Source of the DNA: JAJDGF01 sp031549325
GTDB taxonomy: Bacteria > Bacillota > Clostridia > Christensenellales > Aristaeellaceae
NCBI GenBank assembly: GCA_031549325.1
Contig: JAVBQA010000008.1
Coordinates: forward strand, 1-64,000
Reading direction: 5' to 3'
DNA length: 64,000 nucleotides
Under the pieces are notes generated by a model. It made no database searches and was not told the DNA's origin. It saw only the letters and a list, made by a program, of their open reading frames with translations. The first letter of the stretch is position 1. Each line of letters begins with the position of its first letter. A program made the translations under genes and the position numbers. This document shows, in pieces, positions 57,139 to 64,000 of this stretch.

Positions 57139-59454
57139 CTACAGCCGGTGCTTCACCCGCTCGCTCTCTTCCTTGCGCTTGGCGTTGTTGAAGCGATCCA
57201 GCGTGCCCACTAGATAGCCCGTGATGCGGCGGATGCGGTCGAAGCCCACTTCGTCCTCGGCGCGGCCGCACTTGGGGCAGTTGTCTCCGATGACGCCGTT
57301 GTAGCCGCAGACCGGGTCGCGGTCGACTGGATGGTTGATGGAGCCATAGCCGATGCCAGACTCTTTCATCAGACGCACGACCTTCTCGAAGGCCTCGAGA
57401 TTCTGGGTGGTGTCCCCATCCAGCTCTACATAGGAGATGTGTCCCGCGTTGGTCAGCGCATGGTAAGGCGCTTCGGTCTGGATCTTCTGCACCGCGTTGA
57501 TCGGGAAATACACCGGCACATGAAAACTGTTGGTGTAGAAATCGTGGTCAGTCACACCCTCGATCACGCCATAACGCTTGCGATCCAACCGCACAAAGCG
57601 GCCGGACAAACCTTCGGCGGGCGTGGCGATCAGCGTGATGTTCATGCCGTGCTTCTGAGACAGCGCGTCCATCCGCGCCCGCATGTGGGTGATGATCTCG
57701 AGCCCCAGGTTCTGGGATAGCTCGCTCTCGCCGTGATGGCTGCCGGTGAGCGCCTTGAGCGTCTCAGCCAGCCCGATAAACCCGACGGACAGCGTGCCGT
57801 GCTTCAGCACTTCGCGCACCTCATCGTCCCATTTCAGCTTCTCGCTGTCCAGCCACACGCCTTGCCCCATCAGGAAGGGATAGTTGTAGACGCGCTTTTG
57901 CGCCTGAATCTCGAAGCGCTCAAACAGTTGATCCACCACCAAATCGATCTTGCGATCCAGTTCGGCGAAGAACTGCTCCACGTTTTTGTTGGCGTTGATG
58001 GCGATGCGCGGCAGGTTGATGGAGGTGAAGCTCAAATTGCCGCGACCATTTGAAATCTCCTGGTTTTTGTCGGCCACATTGCCGATCACGCGGGTGCGGC
58101 AGCCCATATAAGCGATCTCGGTTTCCGGGTGGCCAGGCTTGTAGTACTGCAAGTTGAACGGTGCATCCTGGAACGAAAAGTTCGGAAACAGTCGCTTGGC
58201 TGACACGCGAATGGCCAGCTTGAACAGGTCGTAGTTCGGGTCGCCCGGGTTGTAGCTGATGCCTTCCTTTACGCGAAAAATCTGGATGGGAAAGATCGGC
58301 GTTTCGCCGCCGCCCAAGCCCTGCTCGGTAGACAGCAGCAGGTTTTTGATCGCCATGCGCCCCTCCGGCGAGATGTCCATGCCGTAGTTGATCGAGCTGA
58401 ACGGCACCTGCGCGCCCGCGCGGCTGTTCATGGTGTTCAGGTTGTGCACCAGCGCCTCCATTGCCTGGAAGGAGGCGCGGTCGGTTTCCTTTTCAGCCTT
58501 CTCATGGGCGAATTTTTGCACGCGTGCAATCTCGTCTTTGGGCAGGCCAGCTTCCGCGAGCTTGTCGGCCTCGGCCTTGAGGAACGCCTTGTCCTGTACG
58601 AGCTTGGGCACGACGCCCCTGGCTTTCAGCTCGTCGATGTAGGCGCGCACGAAGGCTTCGGCATCTTCGATGTTCGCGGTGAGCTCCAACGCGCGGATCA
58701 TGTTGTCACGGTAGCGCTTGATGAAGGTCTTCCGCACGCCGATGGCCATGGCATAGTCGAAGTTCACCACCGACTGGCCGCCATGCTGGTCGTTTTGGTT
58801 GGCCTGAATGGCGATGCAGGCCAGCGCCGAGTAGCTCTGGATGTCGGCGGGCTCGCGCAGCACGCCGTGGCCAGTGGAAAAGCCGTTCGCGAACAGCTTG
58901 ATCAGGTCAATCTGGCAGCAGGTGGTGGTCAGCGTCATGAAATCCATGTCGTGAATATGGATGTCTCCCTGCTGATGCGCTTCGGCGTGCTCCGGCTTGA
59001 GCACGAACATGCTGTTGAATTGCTTGGCGCCCTCCGTGCCATACTTCAGCATGGCGCCCATGGCGGTGTCGCCGTTGATGTTGGCGTTCTCGCGTTTGAT
59101 GTCGGACTCCTGTGCGGGCTTGAAGGTGATGTCTTCGTAAATATGCATCAGGCGCGTGTTCATTTCGCGCACACGGCTGCGCTCGGCGCGATACAAAATA
59201 TAGCTCTTGGCGGTGCGCACAAAGCCGTTCTCAATCAGGATGCGCTCCACCGTGTCCTGCACTTCCTCAACGGTGGGAATGCCGATGCTCTCGTTCGCCT
59301 CAAGCGCCGCAATGACATGATCCGTAAGGTCCTGCGCGGTCTTTTCCGTCTTGGCGCTGCCCGACGCCTTGAATGCTTTCAGGATGGCTTCCGTGATTTT
59401 TTCCGGCGCAAAGTGAACCTCGCGGCCGTCGCGCTTGGTGATGGTATCGATCAT
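57139..59454 (-). CDS. nrdD: Anaerobic ribonucleoside-triphosphate reductase (class III)
   Basis: Glycyl-radical enzyme reducing NTPs to dNTPs, 771 aa. The N-terminal ATP-cone (about 1-95, KRDGREVHFAPEKITEAI) gives dATP allosteric control. The C-terminus has the zinc Cys (VCGYNG, CPKCGR) and the glycyl radical site G746 in RITGY. ATG 59454 has GGGGGA seven bases upstream. It shows that this organism makes dNTPs anaerobically. The promoter has consensus hexamers with two NrdR-like boxes, so repression by NrdR-dATP is likely. Confidence 0.97.
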   Translation of the reverse strand: MIDTITKRDGREVHFAPEKITEAILKAFKASGSAKTEKTAQDLTDHVIAALEANESIGIPTVEEVQDTVERILIENGFVRTAKSYILYRAERSRVREMNTRLMHIYEDITFKPAQESDIKRENANINGDTAMGAMLKYGTEGAKQFNSMFVLKPEHAEAHQQGDIHIHDMDFMTLTTTCCQIDLIKLFANGFSTGHGVLREPADIQSYSALACIAIQANQNDQHGGQSVVNFDYAMAIGVRKTFIKRYRDNMIRALELTANIEDAEAFVRAYIDELKARGVVPKLVQDKAFLKAEADKLAEAGLPKDEIARVQKFAHEKAEKETDRASFQAMEALVHNLNTMNSRAGAQVPFSSINYGMDISPEGRMAIKNLLLSTEQGLGGGETPIFPIQIFRVKEGISYNPGDPNYDLFKLAIRVSAKRLFPNFSFQDAPFNLQYYKPGHPETEIAYMGCRTRVIGNVADKNQEISNGRGNLSFTSINLPRIAINANKNVEQFFAELDRKIDLVVDQLFERFEIQAQKRVYNYPFLMGQGVWLDSEKLKWDDEVREVLKHGTLSVGFIGLAETLKALTGSHHGESELSQNLGLEIITHMRARMDALSQKHGMNITLIATPAEGLSGRFVRLDRKRYGVIEGVTDHDFYTNSFHVPVYFPINAVQKIQTEAPYHALTNAGHISYVELDGDTTQNLEAFEKVVRLMKESGIGYGSINHPVDRDPVCGYNGVIGDNCPKCGRAEDEVGFDRIRRITGYLVGTLDRFNNAKRKEESERVKHRL

Positions 59455-59529
59455 GGTGCATGTCCCCCGTTTATTTGTAGTCATCCACGGTATCGCGCAT
59501 CGAGAGCTTAAATTGAAGAGAGTTGCGAA

Positions 59530-59545
59530 ATACATTATATAGTGG
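59530..59545. promoter_or_regulatory. NrdR box 1
   Basis: ATACATTATATAGTGG matches nine of the ten core positions of the NrdR consensus and overlaps the nrdD -10 element. Confidence 0.65.
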
Positions 59546-59562
59546 TTGTCAATGAATGTCAA
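59534..59562 (-). promoter_or_regulatory. nrdD promoter
   Basis: Minus strand TTGACA (59562-59557), 17-base spacer, TATAAT (59539-59534): full match to the sigma-A consensus in both hexamers. Confidence 0.8.
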
Positions 59563-59577
59563 CGCAATACATAGTAG
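59562..59577. promoter_or_regulatory. NrdR box 2
   Basis: ACGCAATACATAGTAG matches nine of ten core positions of the NrdR consensus. It is 16 bases from box 1 (32 bases core to core, about three turns), the known tandem arrangement. Confidence 0.6.
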
Positions 59578-59632
59578 TGAAACACAATTGTTGCAATTTT
59601 ACAGGGCGTTCGATCAACGGGGCGATTTGCTC

Positions 59633-59661
59633 TTGTAAGCCCTGGGTTTATCTGTTACAAT
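59633..59661 (+). promoter_or_regulatory. thyX promoter
   Basis: TTGTAA (59633-59638), 17-base spacer, TACAAT (59656-59661), 26 bases before the ATG at 59688. Confidence 0.55.
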
Positions 59662-59687
59662 GATAAGAATGACGGGAGGTTTTGAGC

Positions 59688-61016
59688 ATGCACAACAGAG
59701 GTAAGGCGCGCTTTATTGCCGCCAGTGACGACGGTTTGCGCGTGTGCGCCGCGGCGGCGCGAATCTCGACCACCGAGGGCACGGCGCTGCAGGTCTTCGA
59801 AAAGGGAGACGGCTCGGAGCGCGACATGAAACTGGTAAAAAAGGTGCTTTCATCCGGCCACAAATCGTTGCTGGAGCACCACGCGTTCTCCATCGCGTTT
59901 GAGGACGTGTCGGTGCTGGTGGAGCAATTCCTGATCGAGTTTCGGCTGGCGTCGTTCACGGTGAAGTCGCGTCGCTACGTGAGCTTTGAGAACGCGGGCT
60001 TTTTCACGCCAGATGCCCTGAAAGGGAAGCTCAAAACCTGTTACACCAAGAATATGGAGGCGCTGTTCGCGGACTACGCCAGGCTGCTGGAGCTCGGCAT
60101 CCCCCGCGAGGACGCGCGCTTTGTGCTGCCCTATTGCTTCTTGAGCAATTTTTATGTGAGCTGCAACGCGCGCGAGCTGGTGAACATCATCTGTTCCATG
60201 GTGCACGGGCGCGGCGCCCGGCACGCCGAGATCGCCGCACTGGGCATGCAATTAAAGAAGCAGTTTGAAGCGATCTATCCCGGGGTCCTCGACGCGGAGA
60301 AACAGCGGTACGAGCGCTGCGCACCGGAGCCGCTGAAGCCCGGTTTTGGCGATCCGCATGTCTTGGAGCCGTCCGTCGCGCTGACGGCCGCGCCGCTGGA
60401 CACCCGGGCACTGCTGCAGGCCGCGCTGGATTTCAGCGGTCGCTTTGAGGGGCTGCCATTTGAGCAGGCAGTCAACGCGCTGACGCGCGACGCGCGACCG
60501 CGCGAGCTGGAATGCCTGAATTTCACGTTCCTGGTGAAGAATGTGTCGCTGGCCAGCGTCACCCATTACGCGCGCCACAGGATACAGTCTCCTATGTTCA
60601 GGGAAACTTTTCGTGCGCTGGTCTCCGGCGGCTACGTCCTGCCTCAGAGCGTGCGCGCCGTTCCGGAGGCGCTGTCGTTATATGAAGCGGCCTTCTTGCG
60701 CAATCACCAGGCGCTGCTTCAAGTCACGGCGCTGGGTTTATCGGCTGAAGACGCCAGCTATTTCGCGCTAGCGGGCAATGAGACAGACATCTTGATCACC
60801 ATGAATGCCCGCGAGTTGCTGCATATGTTGAAGCTGCGCACCTGTGCGCGCGCCCAGTGGGAGATCCGCGCGCTGTGCGAGAGCCTGCTGCGCCAGCTGC
60901 GCCAGGTGGCTCCGACGGTTTTTAACAAATTCGGAGCCAGCTGCGCGGTGGACGGTAAGTGCCCCGAGGGCCGGCTGAGCTGCGGCCAACCCCAGTCCCT
61001 TCCTGACGAGGTATAA
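59688..61016 (+). CDS. thyX: FAD-dependent thymidylate synthase, tandem two-domain form
   Basis: 442-residue protein containing two ThyX-like halves; canonical ThyX is about 220 aa per subunit. The N-half (about 1-205) keeps the substrate-loop Ser (S94 in FTVKSRRYV), RFVLP (R144) and NAR (160-162) but has EFR (84-86) in place of RHR. The C-half (about 265-420) keeps RHR (296-298), NAR (373-375) and LR-x5-QWEI (383-393) but has Glu at the Ser position (E306) and no R-x-VLP. Flavin- and folate-dependent dTMP synthesis is inferred. ATG 59688 is eight bases after GGGAGGT. It is divergent from nrdD. Confidence 0.82.
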   Translation: MHNRGKARFIAASDDGLRVCAAAARISTTEGTALQVFEKGDGSERDMKLVKKVLSSGHKSLLEHHAFSIAFEDVSVLVEQFLIEFRLASFTVKSRRYVSFENAGFFTPDALKGKLKTCYTKNMEALFADYARLLELGIPREDARFVLPYCFLSNFYVSCNARELVNIICSMVHGRGARHAEIAALGMQLKKQFEAIYPGVLDAEKQRYERCAPEPLKPGFGDPHVLEPSVALTAAPLDTRALLQAALDFSGRFEGLPFEQAVNALTRDARPRELECLNFTFLVKNVSLASVTHYARHRIQSPMFRETFRALVSGGYVLPQSVRAVPEALSLYEAAFLRNHQALLQVTALGLSAEDASYFALAGNETDILITMNARELLHMLKLRTCARAQWEIRALCESLLRQLRQVAPTVFNKFGASCAVDGKCPEGRLSCGQPQSLPDEV

Positions 61017-61018
61017 AC

Positions 61019-61720
61019 ATGACGAGACCCCGCATCGGGCTGATTCCATCCTGCGAAAACAACGACATCGCGAGACCCAATCCATCCAAGGGCTGCCTGT
61101 TGGGCATTGAGCGCGCAGGCGGCGAGGCTGTGGTGATCGACTACCGCGCAACCAAACGCGAGCTGAAGCGGCTTATCGACGCTCTTGATGGCTTCATTCT
61201 GCAGGGCGGCGGCGACATCAACCCGGCCCTCTACGGTGAGGCACGCCACCCGGCGTGTGCGCCGGCGTTCCCGGAGCGCGACGCGCTGGAGCTTCTGGCG
61301 CTGGAAACCGTGCTATCTCGCGACATGCCGCTGCTCACAATTTGCCGCGGAACGCAGGTGGTCAATGTGTTCCTGGGGGGCACGCTGTATCAGGATCTTC
61401 CAAGCGAGCTTGGCGTGCAACACAACCTGGGCACAGGCGTCGAGATCCACCCGGATCACCTGGTGACGATGAAAGCCGGCTCGCTGGTGGCAGCCTTCGC
61501 AAAATCCGCATCGCTGCCCACCAACAGCTCGCACCACCAGTCGGTCATGCGCATGGGTGAAGGGCTTGTGGCCTCGGCGCATGCGCCAGACGGCGTCGTC
61601 GAAGCCATAGAGCGCCCGGCGTCCAGGTTTCTGCTGGGGCTACAGTGGCACCCAGAGCTCACGCTGGATCAGGATGCGGCATCGTGCGAATTCTTCCGCG
61701 CACTGCTTGCCGCCTGCTGA
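61019..61720 (+). CDS. Gamma-glutamyl-GABA hydrolase family protein (peptidase C26, PuuD-like)
   Basis: Class I glutamine-amidotransferase-fold hydrolase, 233 aa. The nucleophile C109 is in LLTICRGTQ, and the His-x-Glu pair H211/E213 is in LQWHPE. GFILQGGGDINPALYGE is the family block. Members cleave gamma-glutamyl amides such as gamma-glutamyl-GABA. No other putrescine or folate-polyglutamate genes are present to fix the substrate. It starts two bases after thyX, so a folate-related gamma-glutamyl substrate is conceivable. Confidence 0.88.
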   Translation: MTRPRIGLIPSCENNDIARPNPSKGCLLGIERAGGEAVVIDYRATKRELKRLIDALDGFILQGGGDINPALYGEARHPACAPAFPERDALELLALETVLSRDMPLLTICRGTQVVNVFLGGTLYQDLPSELGVQHNLGTGVEIHPDHLVTMKAGSLVAAFAKSASLPTNSSHHQSVMRMGEGLVASAHAPDGVVEAIERPASRFLLGLQWHPELTLDQDAASCEFFRALLAAC

Positions 61721-61743
61721 CATCAAACGAAGGAGGGTTCATC

Positions 61744-62217
61744 ATGGCGGCGGACATGCTGGTGAAACTATACGAAGTTCAGGAAGACTTGGTGCTGCTG
61801 GACCGATTGGCGGCGCAAAACATCTCAATCAGGCTGTTGCTGCCCGCAGACCTGCATCGCGTGCGCGAGTTCTGCATTTTAAATTTCAATGAGGGATGGG
61901 CCAACGAAGCCTCCGTGGCGGTGGGGCGCAGCGGCTGCTTTATCGCCGTGCGCGACCAACACATTTTGGGCTTCGCCTGTGTGGAGGCCATGCCGGATTA
62001 CTTCGGCCCAACCGGCGTGCTGGAGACCGAGCGCGGCAAAGGGATCGGCAAGGCGTTGCTGCTCCGAAGCCTGGTGTCGCTCAGGGAACGCGGCTACGCA
62101 TACGCCATTATCGGCTATGTGGACGATGCGATGGGCTTTTACCAAAAGACCGTGGGCGCCACTGAGATTCCAGATTCGATCCCCGGCTACTTTGGGAACC
62201 TGGTGCGGTTCGACTGA
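61744..62217 (+). CDS. GNAT family N-acetyltransferase
   Basis: 157-residue acetyl-CoA-dependent acetyltransferase. The core motif A is VLETERGKGIGKALLLRSL (R/Q-x2-G-x-G/A form), preceded by FIAVRDQHILGFACVE and followed by IIGYVDDAMGFYQKTVGA. The substrate is unknown. ATG 61744 follows GGAGGG; the longer upstream frame lies within the hydrolase gene. Last gene of the thyX run, followed by a strong terminator. Confidence 0.85.
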   Translation: MAADMLVKLYEVQEDLVLLDRLAAQNISIRLLLPADLHRVREFCILNFNEGWANEASVAVGRSGCFIAVRDQHILGFACVEAMPDYFGPTGVLETERGKGIGKALLLRSLVSLRERGYAYAIIGYVDDAMGFYQKTVGATEIPDSIPGYFGNLVRFD

Positions 62218-62219
62218 CG

Positions 62220-62248
62220 AAAAAAGACGCCAGACGGCGTCTTTTTTT
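62220..62248. terminator. Bidirectional terminator
   Basis: GC stem GACGCC / GGCGTC with loop AGAC, flanked by A6 on one side and T7 on the other, so it can act on both strands between the convergent genes. Confidence 0.9.
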
Positions 62249-62259
62249 GTATGCACATC

Positions 62260-62763
62260 TTATGCCGGCTTCCTTGTAAAGCATAACCCGGCGACCAGCG
62301 ATCCGGCCAGCGCGGCAATGAGCGTTGGCCATTGGTGTGCCAACCCGTAGCGAAGCGCTTCGAGCACCGCCATCCCCTTCCTGAGCATGGGCAGGAATGC
62401 CGTGCCCACAATCAGCACAATCACGCCCAGAACGCACGCCAGCGCAATCCTCAGGAACAGATTGGGCCGCGCATCTTTGATGATCAACAGCGCCACGGCG
62501 CCCGCGCACGCATCCAGCAGCAGCATCGCGCCCTCTTCCACCTCGAACAGGTATCCGAGCCCCGCCATGAGGAGCGCGAACACCAGCGACAACCGCATCG
62601 AGTGCCGCAGCAGGACCAGCACCGCGATTAGGCTGAGCAGCGCACAGGCGACCAGCGCGTAGATCGGATACAGGGATAGCTGAGGGATCAGCAGCAGGAT
62701 GACCAGCGCGGCGCCCAACGCGAACAGCCACAGCTCCGGAAGAAGCGCCCTGCCCCTCTTCAC
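62260..62763 (-). CDS. Multi-spanning membrane protein of unknown function
   Basis: 167 residues, about six hydrophobic helices covering most of the chain, with a basic N-terminus (MKRGR) and short polar loops. No family recognised. The GTG start at 62763 is preceded by GGGGGGAACAAAA. It begins 17 bases after the CtpA gene and is probably co-transcribed with it. Confidence 0.7.
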   Translation of the reverse strand: MKRGRALLPELWLFALGAALVILLLIPQLSLYPIYALVACALLSLIAVLVLLRHSMRLSLVFALLMAGLGYLFEVEEGAMLLLDACAGAVALLIIKDARPNLFLRIALACVLGVIVLIVGTAFLPMLRKGMAVLEALRYGLAHQWPTLIAALAGSLVAGLCFTRKPA

Positions 62764-62780
62764 TTTTGTTCCCCCCTGCT

Positions 62781-64000
62781 CTATTTTATCTTTTTGTTCA
62801 GGATCTCCAGCGCCTTGATCAGCTGCAAGTCATGCTCCGGGTTCAGCTCAATGTCGGTCGGATCGGCGCCATCGGGCAGATGCACCTCCACGTCGGGAAT
62901 AATGCCTGTGCCGTGGATGGAGCGCCCATTGGGCGTGAAATACCGCGCGATGGTGAGCTGCATGCCCGCGTCGTCGCTCCGGAACGGAATCACCGACTGC
63001 ACGATGCCCTTGCCGAATGTCTTTGTGCCAACGATGGTTCCCACGCCGTAGTCCTGAATTGAACCAGCCAGGATCTCTGAGGCGCTGGCCGACATGCCGT
63101 TTACCAGCACAACCATCGGCAAATCCAGCGCGCCATCCTTGGAGTAGTGCTCCTCGCGCCGCTCGTAGCGGTCCTCGGTGTACACGATCAGGCCCTTGGG
63201 CAGCAGCAGATCCGCGATGGACACCACATGATCCAGCAAACCGCCCGGGTTATTGCGAATGTCGATGACAAGCGCCTTCATTCCGTCGTCTTTCAGCGCC
63301 TTGAGCGCCTTCTCAAAACCGGTCACATCGTCGCCCATAAATGCGAAGATGGAGATGTAGCCAATCTTGTTTTCGAGCATCTTATATTCGATGCGGTTGA
63401 TGCTGACCTTGGTCTTGGTCAGCGTGATTTCAAGGGTTTTGTTCTTTCGCCTCACCGTCACGACCACCGACGGATTTTCGCTGCCCTTGATCATCCGGAT
63501 GGCTTCATCCATCTGCTGGTCGTTCTTGGCGCTGACAGGCGTGCCGTTCACCTCGATGATGCGGTCGCCCGGCTTGATGCCCGATTCGACGGCTGGCGTG
63601 CCCTCGAACACGCGCAGCACGGTGAGGTAGCCATCCTTATCCGCCGACAGCTGTAACCCCACGCCCTCATAGACCCCCTGCTGATCCTTGGCGGCCTGGA
63701 TCATTTCCTCGGGGGTATAGTAGAAGGTGTATGGGTCTTCCGTCGAGGCCATCATGCCCCGAATCGCGCCCAACACCAGATCATCGTCGTTCAGCTCCTG
63801 ATAGAAGCTCTCCTTCAGGGTGGCGCGCACCTCGTCCAGCCGCGCATAGCGCTGGATCATGTCGTATTCCTGATCATCCACGCGCACCGAGCTGTCCAGC
63901 AGCGGCGCCGTCTCCCCTGTGTTGAATGCGCCCATTAGCGACATGGTGATCGCGGAAGATGCGCCCGCGACCACGACCAGCATCCAGACCACAGCCAATA
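62781..64000 (-). CDS. C-terminal processing peptidase CtpA/S41 family (5' end outside window)
   Basis: At least 405 residues, partial at the N-terminus. A membrane or signal segment (VVWMLVVVAGASSAIT) is followed by a helical region, a PDZ domain (about 95-180, GVGLQLSADKDG to GDRIIEVNG) and the S41 catalytic domain. The catalytic Ser is in GMSASASEILAG and the Lys in KTFGKGIVQ. It cleaves exported proteins near their C-terminus; some Bacillota members act in sporulation signalling. The frame remains open to the window edge, and the only in-frame initiator visible is a TTG at 63998, so the true start may lie beyond. Confidence 0.93.
   Translation of the reverse strand, partial: LAVVWMLVVVAGASSAITMSLMGAFNTGETAPLLDSSVRVDDQEYDMIQRYARLDEVRATLKESFYQELNDDDLVLGAIRGMMASTEDPYTFYYTPEEMIQAAKDQQGVYEGVGLQLSADKDGYLTVLRVFEGTPAVESGIKPGDRIIEVNGTPVSAKNDQQMDEAIRMIKGSENPSVVVTVRRKNKTLEITLTKTKVSINRIEYKMLENKIGYISIFAFMGDDVTGFEKALKALKDDGMKALVIDIRNNPGGLLDHVVSIADLLLPKGLIVYTEDRYERREEHYSKDGALDLPMVVLVNGMSASASEILAGSIQDYGVGTIVGTKTFGKGIVQSVIPFRSDDAGMQLTIARYFTPNGRSIHGTGIIPDVEVHLPDGADPTDIELNPEHDLQLIKALEILNKKIK

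Overview
This window is one contiguous piece of a high-GC genome of the phylum Bacillota, most likely an anaerobic, sporulation-capable Clostridia lineage. The evidence is the ctsR-mcsA-mcsB-clpC operon, the spoIIAA-spoIIAB-sigF operon, a YmcA/YlbF-type (Ric) protein between miaB and mutS, a LexA with Gram-positive-type boxes, and an oxygen-sensitive class III ribonucleotide reductase. I cannot name the genus from sequence alone. Apart from one solitary tyrosine recombinase there are no phage, IS, CRISPR, tRNA or rRNA features, so this is ordinary chromosome backbone with dense operons and TTG/GTG starts.

Layout. 1-9.5 kb: folD-xseA-xseB-ispA-(PAP2)-dxs-tlyA-nadK-argR-recN on the plus strand, the classical isoprenoid/repair cluster, closed by a terminator that crosses the terminator of a capA-like gene on the other strand. 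10.8-13.8 kb: DUF554 membrane protein, MFS transporter and QueG-like Fe-S protein. 13.8-18.4 kb: the CtsR stress operon with promoter and operator visible. 18.4-22.4 kb (minus): methyltransferase, Asp/Glu racemase, class A PBP. 22.5-25.7 kb (plus): compact FtsH-like protease, then spoIIAA-spoIIAB-sigF behind a palindromic pair of Spo0A boxes. 25.7-29.8 kb: WYL regulator, zinc-ribbon protein, orphan tyrosine recombinase, and a LexA divergon (lexA facing a Cys-rich protein plus a MazG-type pyrophosphohydrolase). 29.8-41.5 kb (minus): one nine-gene run, B12-radical SAM gene to phosphatase, joining the rng cluster to miaB-ricA-mutS-mutL-miaA. 41.7-43 kb: lysA. 43.0-50.3 kb (minus): nth-obg-yhbY, then nadD/yqeK-rsfS-HD-rsbW-like-sigB-like-proC-rnhA, split by a small plus-strand membrane gene. 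50.4-53.0 kb: DUF3343 protein, cysteine desulfurase-like enzyme, D,D-carboxypeptidase. 53.1-59.6 kb (minus): nrdD-nrdG-mrfA-ycaQ behind tandem NrdR boxes. 59.7-64 kb: double-domain ThyX, glutamine-amidotransferase-like hydrolase, GNAT, a membrane protein and the C-terminal part of a CtpA protease.

How it fits together. DNA-integrity functions dominate: XseAB, RecN, MutSL, Nth, RnhA, the MrfA helicase beside the YcaQ glycosylase, and a LexA divergon. dNTP supply (NrdDG, ThyX) is encoded next to the crosslink-repair genes. Two partner-switching modules are present. The SpoIIAA/AB/SigF module has every expected catalytic motif. The second, an RsbW-like protein beside a SigB-like sigma factor, has lost all three ATP-binding boxes. 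The items I consider most worth following are this ATP-blind anti-sigma factor, the tandem ThyX with complementary half-sites, the LexA divergon, the MrfA/YcaQ pair, the Spo0A-box hairpin and a 46-codon gene overlapping the end of capA.
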